A stretch of DNA of 64,000 nucleotides. It comes from an uncultured Bacteroidales bacterium. GTDB lineage: Bacteria > Bacteroidota > Bacteroidia > Bacteroidales > Bacteroidaceae. The translations under genes were made by a program, and so were the position numbers. Below the pieces are notes generated by a model. It had not been told where the DNA came from. It was given only the letters and a program-made list of their open reading frames with translations, and did no database searches. How positions within the stretch are numbered: the first letter of the stretch is position 1; the number at the start of each line of letters is the position of its first letter. The stretch spans positions 130,147 through 194,146 of the forward strand of contig CALFTK010000061.1 in the NCBI GenBank assembly GCA_937916465.1. Reading direction: 5' to 3'. This document shows, one piece after another, positions 8,805 to 16,542 of this stretch.

Positions 8805-9652
8805 TACTCTTTATACTTAATATTATCAATTAATCTTACCTTGCCACATTGGACGGTTATGCAACCTACTATATATTTGCTATCGTCCCAACTGTTAATG
8901 GGTTGTAGGGTATTACCATCTACGATTTCGTAATATTCAACCTGAAGCCCATTGATGGCATTTATAGTATCTGTTACGAATTTCTTTGTGTCAGATAGTG
9001 AATTTGTAGCTGCAAATATACGGCTTTTAAATAAAGTACGTGAAATGTTTGCTGCAGTTTTTCTTTCACTCTTGCTCAACAACATATTCCTTGAACTTAG
9101 AGCCATGCCATCTTCTTCTCTTACAATAGGACAACCTATTATATTGATACTGAGATTAAGTTGTTTGGTCATATCTCGTATTATGGCAAGCTGCTGGAAG
9201 TCCTTTTCGCCAAAATATGCCCTGTCCGGTTCTACTGCATAAAACAATTTGCTTACTATCTGAGCCACTCCATTGAAGTGTCCCGGACGGTTTGGACCCT
9301 CCATAACTTTATCTAAAGGGGTGAAGTCAAAGACTCTGGTGTCAGGTTCCGGATACATCTCTTCTACCGATGGGGCAAATACATAGTCGGCACCCTCTTT
9401 GCTAAGTAGTGCGCAATCGGCTTCCATGGTTCGTGGGTAGTTTTGCAGGTCATTCTTGTCATTGAACTGTGTAGGATTTACAAAGTCACTTACTACTGTG
9501 ATGTCGTTTTCGGCAACACTTCTGCGTACCAATGATGCATGACCTTCGTGGAGAGCTCCCATTGTAGGAACCAATCCAATTTCTGCTCCATTTTTTCTGT
9601 GATTGCTCAGAATCTCTTTTAACTGAGCAATAGATGTAATGATTTTTACCAT
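8804..9652 (-). CDS. panC: Pantothenate synthetase (pantoate-beta-alanine ligase)
   Basis: This 282-residue ATP-dependent ligase joins pantoate and beta-alanine. The nucleotidyl-transferase signature PTMGALHEGH (HxGH type) sits near residue 30, with DFVNPTQFN, YFGEKDFQQ and the second ATP site ALSSRNMLLS further on. I chose the ATG at 9652 (MVKIITSIAQ); a longer reading starts at a TTG four codons upstream and is less likely. It precedes panD with a one-base overlap. panB is not in the window. It is divergent from the GT5-like gene. Confidence 0.96.
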   Translation of the reverse strand: MVKIITSIAQLKEILSNHRKNGAEIGLVPTMGALHEGHASLVRRSVAENDITVVSDFVNPTQFNDKNDLQNYPRTMEADCALLSKEGADYVFAPSVEEMYPEPDTRVFDFTPLDKVMEGPNRPGHFNGVAQIVSKLFYAVEPDRAYFGEKDFQQLAIIRDMTKQLNLSINIIGCPIVREEDGMALSSRNMLLSKSERKTAANISRTLFKSRIFAATNSLSDTKKFVTDTINAINGLQVEYYEIVDGNTLQPINSWDDSKYIVGCITVQCGKVRLIDNIKYKE

Positions 9653-9738
9653 ATTTTTTAACAAAAAGTGCCTTGTTTTGAAAAATCGCGCAAAATAAGT
9701 TATAATTTATGGAAAATCAAAAAAACTGAAAAGGAAGC

Positions 9739-9771
9739 TTGCGAAAATCAGCTATTTTTTTTATATCTTTG
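9739..9771 (+). promoter_or_regulatory. Promoter for the GT5-like/DUF4270 pair
   Basis: TTG at 9739-9741 lies 22 bp before TATCTTTG at 9764-9771, a full match to the TAnnTTTG -7 box. The start codon is 24 bp downstream. Confidence 0.6.
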
Positions 9772-9795
9772 CAAGATTGAATTAAAAAACGCCTT

Positions 9796-10599
9796 ATGAG
9801 CGATAAGAAAGTATTATTTATAGCAGACGAGATTGCACCATTTATTAGCAAATCTCCTACAGCTGAATTTTGCAGAACCCTTCCGTTGGGTATTTACGAG
9901 TCAGGTCATGAAATTAGGACATTTATGCCTAAGTGGGGACCAATTAACGAACGTCGCAATCAGTTGCACGAGGTAATCAGACTGTCCGGTATGAATCTTA
10001 TTGTTGATGATTCAGACCATCCATTGTTAATTAAGGTGGCATCACTTCCTTCATCAAGAATTCAGGTCTATTTTATAGATAATGATGACTATTTTCAGAA
10101 TCGTCAGTTTGTTTGTGACGAAAAAGGAGAAGAGTACAATGATAATGATGAACGTACAGCATTCTTTGCACGTGGTGTATTAGAAACAGTTAAGAAATTA
10201 CGTTGGACTCCTGATATAATCCACTGTTACGGATGGTTGTCGGCTATGATACCTTTGTATATTAAGACAGCCTACAAAGAGGAACCGGCATTCCGTAATT
10301 CCAAGGTTGTATATACAATTCCGGAAAAGAGTTTTGATAATGTGTTTAGAGAAAACTATGCGGAATTGGTATTGGCTAAGGATATGACATTGGAAGATGT
10401 GGGTGAATTTGCAAAACCTATAGATTTTGATTCTGTAATGAAGAAGGCTATAGATTTTTCAGATGCCCTTTATCTGAATTCAAAAATTGTGTCACCGGAA
10501 TTGCTTGAATACGCTAAGAGTAAGAAGATACTTACCAGAAAATATGATTTGAAGAGATTCAAAATGGAATCTTTGGATTCTTTGTACGAAAAACTCTAA
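9796..10599 (+). CDS. Half-length GT5 glycogen/starch synthase-like protein
   Basis: This 267-residue protein matches the N-terminal (acceptor-side) Rossmann half of family 5 glycogen synthases. VLFIADEIAPFISK replaces the usual start with a KxGGL loop, followed by DNDDYFQNRQ..., ERTAFFARG and PDIIHCYGWLSAMIPLYI. The second, donor-binding half of about 200 residues is absent, and the KTGGL lysine is not evident (KSPTAEF instead). The gene is complete, with its own promoter and a DUF4270 gene directly after its stop, so it is not a simple truncation. Lone GT5_N proteins beside panC are, as I recall, common in Bacteroidales. Catalysis is doubtful; a regulatory or binding role is possible. Confidence 0.75.
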   Translation: MSDKKVLFIADEIAPFISKSPTAEFCRTLPLGIYESGHEIRTFMPKWGPINERRNQLHEVIRLSGMNLIVDDSDHPLLIKVASLPSSRIQVYFIDNDDYFQNRQFVCDEKGEEYNDNDERTAFFARGVLETVKKLRWTPDIIHCYGWLSAMIPLYIKTAYKEEPAFRNSKVVYTIPEKSFDNVFRENYAELVLAKDMTLEDVGEFAKPIDFDSVMKKAIDFSDALYLNSKIVSPELLEYAKSKKILTRKYDLKRFKMESLDSLYEKL

Positions 10600-10611
10600 T
10601 TGAATAGGTTT

Positions 10612-12069
10612 ATGAATATCAAAACATTGGCTTGCACATTACTCGCGGTTTTGTTTCTGATTTCCTGTGATACCGATACTTCTACTTTAGGAGGATCGGT
10701 CACACCCGATTCGGATGACGTTCGTGTTAAATCCGATTCCTGTTTTGCAGTTTCGCGTTCTGTTCAGGCTCCCGATTCAATTCTGCTAAGAACTACCGTA
10801 TCTTGTATAGGAAAATATACCGATCCTTTAACAGGTGCAGTTCTGGAAGCCGATTTTCTTACACAATTGAACTGTGTGGAAGGTTTTTCTTTGCCTGATT
10901 CTGTTTATGGAATAGGTGATTTTGATTTTCCCGATTGGTTCGATAAAGAGATGGAAGGAGAAAAACCTTATTATGCAGAATTAAATTTGTATTTCCAGAA
11001 GGTTTTTGGAGATTCAACAAACTCCTTGAAACTTGATATATATCCGCTTGATAAGATTATTGATCCTGAAAAGAGATATTATGCAAACGTGAATCCGGCA
11101 GATTTCTATGATGAGAGTTCAGAACCTATAGCCAGTGTTATGGTGTCTCCAATAGACTATTCTGTTAAGGATTCTTTATTGCAAGAAGAGAAGTATTATC
11201 ATCATATATCAATAGGTTTGCCTGACAGCTTTGCGCAACAGTTGCTTGAAAAATACTATTCTCCAAATGGTAAAGAATACTTTTCTGATGCATTGTCCTT
11301 TATGGAAAATGTGTGTAAGGGCTTTTATGTAAAACTTGCTCAAGGAGATGGCACTTTGGTTTATGTGGATAAAACGGTTTTAGAGGTTAATTTCAAATAT
11401 CTGGAGCCGGGTGATTCTGTAGTATCGTCTGTTGTGGCAGAATTTTCAGGTAATAATGAAGTTATGCAGATAAACAGTTTTAAGAATGGAAACCAGAATG
11501 TACTGCTTGATGATAATACATGTACCTATATACGTACTCCGTTTGGTGTTCTTACAGAAGTGGAGCTACCAGTAGATGAAATGAAAAAAGGAGGTAATGT
11601 AATGTTGAATTCAGCATCACTCTCTTTCCATAAAGTTAATGTGGAGCAACCGTATTATCCTGCCGGTACACCTTCAAGATTACTTCTTATAAGAAAAGAT
11701 GAATTGCAGAAGTTCTTTGATAGAAATAATAATGCAGACAAAGTTTCGTCTTACGCAACAACCTTTAGTACTAAATACAATAACTATACCTTTAACAATA
11801 TAGCAAAATTGGTGGAATTGTGTTATGTTGAGCGTGAGGACTGGTTGAAAAGTAATGGTTACGAAGCAGATGCTGCAGGATTCGCAGTATATGAATCGGC
11901 TTTTCCAAATTGGAACAAAGTAGTGCTCATTCCTGTAAAACCAAAGGTTGATTCCAATAATTCAATAGTAGGATACATACTTGATATTAATGTTAATCAA
12001 ATAAAACTTTTGGGTGGAGAATCCGGTGACAGAATAAAAATCAAAACCATCTATACTTCATTCGATTAA
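10612..12069 (+). CDS. DUF4270 family lipoprotein
   Basis: This 485-residue exported protein is typical of Bacteroidetes. The signal peptide ends in the lipobox LFLISC, after which DTDTSTLGGSVTPDSDDV fits the DUF4270 start. I prefer the ATG at 10612; a TTG extension at 10600 would begin immediately after the upstream stop codon and adds only four residues. The rest is rich in beta-strand, Tyr and Asp, with no catalytic motif I recognise. It is probably on the outer membrane or cell surface. It is transcribed with the GT5-like gene and followed by a strong terminator at 12091. The function of the family is unknown. Confidence 0.85.
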   Translation: MNIKTLACTLLAVLFLISCDTDTSTLGGSVTPDSDDVRVKSDSCFAVSRSVQAPDSILLRTTVSCIGKYTDPLTGAVLEADFLTQLNCVEGFSLPDSVYGIGDFDFPDWFDKEMEGEKPYYAELNLYFQKVFGDSTNSLKLDIYPLDKIIDPEKRYYANVNPADFYDESSEPIASVMVSPIDYSVKDSLLQEEKYYHHISIGLPDSFAQQLLEKYYSPNGKEYFSDALSFMENVCKGFYVKLAQGDGTLVYVDKTVLEVNFKYLEPGDSVVSSVVAEFSGNNEVMQINSFKNGNQNVLLDDNTCTYIRTPFGVLTEVELPVDEMKKGGNVMLNSASLSFHKVNVEQPYYPAGTPSRLLLIRKDELQKFFDRNNNADKVSSYATTFSTKYNNYTFNNIAKLVELCYVEREDWLKSNGYEADAAGFAVYESAFPNWNKVVLIPVKPKVDSNNSIVGYILDINVNQIKLLGGESGDRIKIKTIYTSFD

Positions 12070-12090
12070 TTCTTTCAATACTAGTAAATA

Positions 12091-12138
12091 AATGGCGTAC
12101 ATTAAGATTACCAATGTGCGCCATTTCTCTTTTTTTTC
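12091..12138 (+). terminator. Rho-independent terminator after DUF4270
   Basis: A 13-bp stem (AATGGCGTACATT with AATGTGCGCCATT) and a 9-nt loop are followed by a run of T with single C interruptions. Confidence 0.88.
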
Positions 12139-12244
12139 TTTCTAAACTATAATAAAACAGGATACAGGCTTGTTGTTTCTTTCAAAGTAAAAGAGATAGA
12201 ATAAAGCTACAATGGCAGGCTTTGTGTAATAATTAGGGGAGTGT

Positions 12245-12281
12245 AAAAAAAATAGAGGATAGCGTGAAACTATCCTCTATT
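12245..12281 (-). terminator. Terminator of the methylmalonyl-CoA decarboxylase operon
   Basis: A perfect 12-bp stem (AATAGAGGATAG/CTATCCTCTATT) with a 7-nt loop is followed on the minus strand by T6 (the A-run at 12245-12250). Confidence 0.88.
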
Positions 12282-12302
12282 CGTATTTGATGATTAAATG
12301 AA

Positions 12303-13583
12303 TTAACCAAGCATAGTGAGCAGAATACCTGCTGCAACGGCTGAACCAATAACACCTGCTACGTTTGGACCCATAGCGTGCATCAGCAAGAAGTTGCTAG
12401 GATCTTCCTTCTGACCTTCTACCTGTGATACACGAGCAGCCATAGGAACTGCAGATACACCGGCTGAACCAATAAGCGGATTGATCTTCTTTGCAGGATC
12501 TTTGATGAATACGTTCATCAATTTTGCCAAAAGAACACCGCTGGCAGAAGCAACACCAAATGCACAGATACCCATAATCATGATCTTGATAGTCTGAGCG
12601 CTTAGGAATGAATCGGCTGTTGCTGTTGCACCTACTGTGATTCCAAGGAAGATAACAACAATATTCATTAATTCATTCTGCATAGTCTTGCTAAGACGGT
12701 CAACTACGCCGCACTCTTTACACAAGTTACCCAACATTAAGCAACCAATAAGAGGAGCTGCATCAGGCAGAGTAAGAGATACAACTATTGTAACCATAAC
12801 TGGGAAGATAATCTTCTCTGTCTTTGATACAGGACGAAGCTGGCTCATACGAATGCTACGCTCTTTCTTTGTTGTCAACGCACGCATAATAGGTGGCTGG
12901 ATAACAGGAACAAGAGCCATGTATGAATATGCAGCGATAGCAATAGGACCTAACAGGTTTGGAGCAAGTTTAGAAGTCAGGAAGATAGATGTAGGGCCAT
13001 CTGCACCACCAATGATAGCTATAGAACCTGCTTCGTTAGGTAAGAATCCCATTGCAATAGCGCATAGGTATGTTGCAAAAATACCGAACTGTGCTGCTGC
13101 ACCTAAAAGCAAACTCTTTGGGTTTGCAATAAGTGGACCAAAGTCTGTCATAGCACCTACGCCCATAAATATAAGACATGGATATACACCGGCTTTTACA
13201 CCTATATATAATATATCCAAAAGTCCACCATTAGCCATTATTGCTCCGTAACTGTGGTATGCAGGACTATTTGCGTCCAAGAATGCAGACCATAATTCCG
13301 GATGATACATATTTGCACCCGGCAGGTTTGTTAAAAGCATACCAAATGCAATAGGTAATAATAGTAATGGTTCGTATTGCTTAACGATAGCCAAGAAGAA
13401 AAGTAAACATGAAATAGCAATCATAAGAATTACTTTCCAATTCTGTCCTATCATAGCAAAACCTGAATTATTCAAGAAATCAAGGGTACTTTGCTTGATA
13501 CTGATGTCAGCTTCCTGAGCTGAAACCGCCATTGCAAACAGAAGAAGCAATGCGGTTAGGAAGAAATATTTTGATCTTTTCAT
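12303..13583 (-). CDS. mmdB: Na+-translocating methylmalonyl-CoA decarboxylase beta subunit
   Basis: This 426-residue integral membrane protein is the carboxybiotin decarboxylase/sodium pump (OadB/GcdB/MmdB family). It removes CO2 from carboxybiotin and exports Na+. Signatures are ANGGLLDILYIGVKAGVYPCLIFMGVGAMTDF, the discontinuous-helix motif GGADGPTSIFLTSKLAP near residue 195, VIQPPIMRALT and SAGVSAVPMAARV. An N-terminal signal-like segment (ending AMAVSAQ) precedes the core, as in many Bacteroidetes copies. The start is ATG 13583; an earlier TTG at 13592 was rejected. It is the last gene of the operon, followed by a terminator. Confidence 0.94.
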   Translation of the reverse strand: MKRSKYFFLTALLLLFAMAVSAQEADISIKQSTLDFLNNSGFAMIGQNWKVILMIAISCLLFFLAIVKQYEPLLLLPIAFGMLLTNLPGANMYHPELWSAFLDANSPAYHSYGAIMANGGLLDILYIGVKAGVYPCLIFMGVGAMTDFGPLIANPKSLLLGAAAQFGIFATYLCAIAMGFLPNEAGSIAIIGGADGPTSIFLTSKLAPNLLGPIAIAAYSYMALVPVIQPPIMRALTTKKERSIRMSQLRPVSKTEKIIFPVMVTIVVSLTLPDAAPLIGCLMLGNLCKECGVVDRLSKTMQNELMNIVVIFLGITVGATATADSFLSAQTIKIMIMGICAFGVASASGVLLAKLMNVFIKDPAKKINPLIGSAGVSAVPMAARVSQVEGQKEDPSNFLLMHAMGPNVAGVIGSAVAAGILLTMLG

Positions 13584-13598
13584 ATCAATCAATACTTC

Positions 13599-14027
13599 TT
13601 ATTCTACATCTACCAAAGCATCACCCTGAAGAACGCTCTGACCTTTCTGTACAAGAACTGCTTTAACTGTGCAGTCACGGTCTGCCTGAATGTTGTTCTC
13701 CATCTTCATAGCTTCCATAGTGAGAAGCACGTCACCGCGCTTAACGCTTTGACCGGCAGATACCAATACGTTGGTAATTGTGCCTGGCAGTGGAGCAACT
13801 ACAGCACCTTTGCTTGCTGCGCGTGGAGCTGCAGGAGCGGCTGCTACTGGAGCGGCTGCACTCTGAGCAGGACGTTTGATAGTAGGACGAACTACTGCGC
13901 TTTCCTCTTCTTCAATTGCTATAGAAAACGATTTGCCGTTTACTTCAATGTCGGCTACGTTGTTTTCTACTGAATTTACAACAACCTCGTACTGGTTACC
14001 GCCAATTGTATATTTGAACTTTTTCAT
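13599..14027 (-). CDS. mmdC: Biotin carboxyl carrier subunit of methylmalonyl-CoA decarboxylase
   Basis: This 142-residue protein carries biotin between the carboxyltransferase and the membrane pump. Residues 1-45 form a small N-terminal domain, residues about 55-72 an Ala/Pro-rich flexible linker, and the rest a biotinyl domain with the attachment site EAMKMEN (the Lys between the two Met residues). Its ATG overlaps the stop of the gamma-subunit gene (4-bp overlap), showing translational coupling. mmdB follows 15 bp downstream. Confidence 0.95.
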   Translation of the reverse strand: MKKFKYTIGGNQYEVVVNSVENNVADIEVNGKSFSIAIEEEESAVVRPTIKRPAQSAAAPVAAAPAAPRAASKGAVVAPLPGTITNVLVSAGQSVKRGDVLLTMEAMKMENNIQADRDCTVKAVLVQKGQSVLQGDALVDVE

Positions 14028-14395
14028 TGCTTGTTAAATTTGTTGATTCCAATAATTTTTGAATTCCAAGGATGATAGTGTTCTTCCTGTTCATGGAATG
14101 TAAGAACAAGAGATTCTTCATCGTGAATGCCAAAGCAATACTGATATATTGCCATTGCAATAGCTGCATTCTCTTCTGCTGTGAGTCCGTTTTCCTCTTT
14201 TGCCTCTACAGCTGCTGCGGCAGGAGTAGTAGCAGGAGCTGCACTCTTTGAAGATTTCTTCTCCATAGCGGTAACTATACTACCAAATCCCTGAAGAACA
14301 AAAATCAAGAGTACAAGAACTGTTAGAACAACAGCAAATCCAAAGAATGTCACTACTAAGGCATTACCCCAATTAATTGCTAAAAAAGTACTCAT
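14024..14395 (-). CDS. OadG-like gamma/delta subunit of methylmalonyl-CoA decarboxylase
   Basis: This 123-residue protein has one N-terminal membrane helix (about residues 10-38, GNALVVTFFGFAVVLTVLVLLIFVLQG), an Ala/Pro linker at about 50-65 and a C-terminal tail with HEQEEHYHPWNSK. The layout matches the OadG/MmdD assembly subunit, which tethers the carboxyltransferase to the beta subunit. It is placed between the carboxyltransferase and biotin carrier genes. The tail could bind the transferase. Confidence 0.88.
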   Translation of the reverse strand: MSTFLAINWGNALVVTFFGFAVVLTVLVLLIFVLQGFGSIVTAMEKKSSKSAAPATTPAAAAVEAKEENGLTAEENAAIAMAIYQYCFGIHDEESLVLTFHEQEEHYHPWNSKIIGINKFNKQ

Positions 14396-14405
14396 AATCT
14401 ATCAA

Positions 14406-15959
14406 TTATAATGGAAGGTTATCGTGCTTTTTAGCAGGGTTGTTTATACGCTTGGTCTGTAATGACTGAAGAGCGCGGATAACGCGGAAACGTGTATTGC
14501 GTGGCTCAATAACGTCATCAATATAACCATACTTAGCTGCATTGTAAGGATTAGCAAATGCATCTGTGTATTCCTGAATCTTCTGGTCGATGAATGCCTT
14601 TGGATCTTCTGCTGCTTTAGCTTCTTTCGCATAAAGAACTTCAGCTGCACCAGATGCACCCATAACTGCAATTTCGGCTGTTGGCCATGCGTAGTTGATA
14701 TCGCCACGCAACTGCTTGCAACTCATAACGATGTGAGCGCCACCGTATGATTTACGCAATGTTACTGTTACCTTTGGAACTGTAGCTTCACCAAATGCGT
14801 AAAGCAATTTAGCACCATGTAGAATTACTGCATTGTATTCCTGACCTGTACCTGGTAAGAAGCCTGGAACGTCAACAAGAGTTACCAATGGAATGTTGAA
14901 AGCATCGCAGAAACGAACAAAACGAGCAGCCTTGCGTGAAGCATTGCAATCCAATACACCTGCCATAGCCTTAGGCTGGTTAGCAACTATACCTACTGAC
15001 TGACCATTGAAACGTGCAAAACCTACTATAATGTTCTTTGCATAGTCTGCATGTACTTCCAGGAATTCACCATTATCAACGATAGCGCCAATAACTTCGT
15101 ACATGTCGTATGCCTGATTTGGATTCTCTGGGATGATTTCATTAAGAGCATCTTCCAAACGATCTATAGGGTCGTTGCACTCCTTAATAGGAGCTTCTTC
15201 AAGATTGTTCTGAGGAATATATGAAAGAAGATCGCGAATCAGTTTGAAACCATCTTCTTCTGTTTCAACTGCAAAATGTGTAACACCTGAACGTGTAGCA
15301 TGTACTGAAGCACCACCCAACTGTTCCTGGTCAACATCTTCGCCTGTAACGGTCTTTACTACCTTTGGACCTGTCAAGAACATGTAAGATGCACCCTTAA
15401 GCATAATGGTAAAGTCGGTAAGAGCCGGTGAATATACTGCACCACCTGCGCAAGGACCAAAGATACCTGAAATCTGTGGTATAACACCCGATGCCAAAAT
15501 GTTGCGCTGGAAAATTTCAGCATAGCCGGCAAGAGCGTTTACACCTTCCTGAATACGTGCACCACCTGAATCGTTGATGCCTATAACAGGAGCGCCCATA
15601 GCCATAGCTTTATCCATGATTTTGCAAATCTTCAGAGCCAATGTTTCTGACAATGAACCGGCATTTACTGTGAAGTCCTGTGCGAAAACGTAAACAAGAC
15701 GTCCATCAATAGTACCGTAACCTGTTACTACACCGTCACCATCGTACTGCTTCTTCTCCATTCCAAAGTTGTGGCAACGATGCTGAACGAACATGTCAAA
15801 TTCTTCAAAACTACCTTCGTCAAGCAACATGTTAATGCGCTCGCGAGCGGTGTATTTACCTTTCTCGTGCTGTTTTGCGATAGCCTTTTCACCACCGCCT
15901 AAACGAGCTTGTACGCGTCTTTCTACTAACGCTTTGATTTTTTCTGTTTGGTTACTCAT
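14406..15959 (-). CDS. mmdA: Methylmalonyl-CoA decarboxylase alpha subunit (carboxyltransferase)
   Basis: This 517-residue carboxyltransferase of the propionyl-CoA carboxylase beta/MmdA type moves the carboxyl group from methylmalonyl-CoA to biotin. Crotonase-like halves are visible: YTARERINMLLDEGSFEE, SGGARIQEGV and GPCAGGAVYSPAL in the N half; NQPKAMAGVLD, DVPGFLPGTGQE, RKSYGGAHIVMS and MGASGAAEVLY in the C half. I chose ATG 15959 (MSNQTEKI); an upstream start at 15986 would overlap the epimerase stop. Being PCC-beta-like rather than OadA-like, together with the epimerase next door, points to methylmalonyl-CoA and not oxaloacetate as substrate. Confidence 0.95.
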   Translation of the reverse strand: MSNQTEKIKALVERRVQARLGGGEKAIAKQHEKGKYTARERINMLLDEGSFEEFDMFVQHRCHNFGMEKKQYDGDGVVTGYGTIDGRLVYVFAQDFTVNAGSLSETLALKICKIMDKAMAMGAPVIGINDSGGARIQEGVNALAGYAEIFQRNILASGVIPQISGIFGPCAGGAVYSPALTDFTIMLKGASYMFLTGPKVVKTVTGEDVDQEQLGGASVHATRSGVTHFAVETEEDGFKLIRDLLSYIPQNNLEEAPIKECNDPIDRLEDALNEIIPENPNQAYDMYEVIGAIVDNGEFLEVHADYAKNIIVGFARFNGQSVGIVANQPKAMAGVLDCNASRKAARFVRFCDAFNIPLVTLVDVPGFLPGTGQEYNAVILHGAKLLYAFGEATVPKVTVTLRKSYGGAHIVMSCKQLRGDINYAWPTAEIAVMGASGAAEVLYAKEAKAAEDPKAFIDQKIQEYTDAFANPYNAAKYGYIDDVIEPRNTRFRVIRALQSLQTKRINNPAKKHDNLPL

Positions 15960-15975
15960 ATTGTTGTATGAATTA

Positions 15976-16386
15976 TTATCCTTCACAAAGTTCTGTCAGA
16001 ACACCTGCAGTTGATTTTGGATGCAAGAATGCAATCATCTTGCCATCAGCACCCGGACGAGTAGCTTTGTCAATCAGACGTACACCTTTTGCTTCACATT
16101 CTGCAAGAGCAGCGTTTACGCCATCTTCTACTGCGAATGCCAAATGGTGCATACCACCTTTACCGCCATTGTTCTCAATAAACTTGGCAATAGTGCTTTC
16201 AGGGCTTGTTGGTTCCAGCAATTCAATCTTTGTCTGTCCAACCATAATGAAAGCTGTCTTCACTTTCTGATCTTCAACTACTTCCTGTTTGTAACACTTT
16301 AAACCAAGTACCTCTTCAAAGTAAGGTAATGCTGCATCTATGCTGCTTACAGCAATTCCAAGATGCTCGATGTGAGAAATCTTCAT
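15976..16386 (-). CDS. mce: Methylmalonyl-CoA epimerase
   Basis: This 136-residue VOC-fold enzyme interconverts (R)- and (S)-methylmalonyl-CoA in the succinate-propionate route. ISHIEHLGIAV at the start (metal His), MHHLAFAVED in the middle (second His pair) and FLHPKSTAGVLTELCE at the end (metal Glu) are the family signatures. I chose ATG 16386 because the 48-residue upstream extension is unlike the family and runs through a promoter. It is the first gene of the mce-mmdA-gamma-mmdC-mmdB operon. Confidence 0.95.
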   Translation of the reverse strand: MKISHIEHLGIAVSSIDAALPYFEEVLGLKCYKQEVVEDQKVKTAFIMVGQTKIELLEPTSPESTIAKFIENNGGKGGMHHLAFAVEDGVNAALAECEAKGVRLIDKATRPGADGKMIAFLHPKSTAGVLTELCEG

Positions 16387-16473
16387 ATTGAAATATTTTT
16401 TGTAAAAGTTAAAAAAATCATTGTCTCTAAGTTTTATTATTATGCCATTATTATGCATAACGCAAAAACTCCA

Positions 16474-16481
16474 CAAAGTTA
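16474..16481 (-). promoter_or_regulatory. -7 box (TAACTTTG) for the mce operon
   Basis: On the minus strand TAACTTTG fully matches TAnnTTTG and lies 87 bp before the mce ATG. No convincing -33 TTG at the right spacing was found. The leader contains a short direct repeat of GCATAATAAT. Confidence 0.5.
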
Positions 16482-16542
16482 CAGACAATAGATTAGATAA
16501 TGAAAAATAAATAAGGTAGTTTTTGAACAATTTTATTAAAAA

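Noticed and set aside
12637..13251. 204-residue plus-strand reading frame
   Set aside because: It is exactly antisense to the conserved membrane subunit mmdB, has low-complexity content and no family motif.
12303..15959. Oxaloacetate decarboxylase operon
   Set aside because: The carboxyltransferase is of the PCC-beta/MmdA type, not OadA, and the operon begins with methylmalonyl-CoA epimerase.
16387..16530. 48-residue N-terminal extension of methylmalonyl-CoA epimerase
   Set aside because: The family starts at the chosen ATG, and the extension covers the -7 box and AT-rich leader.
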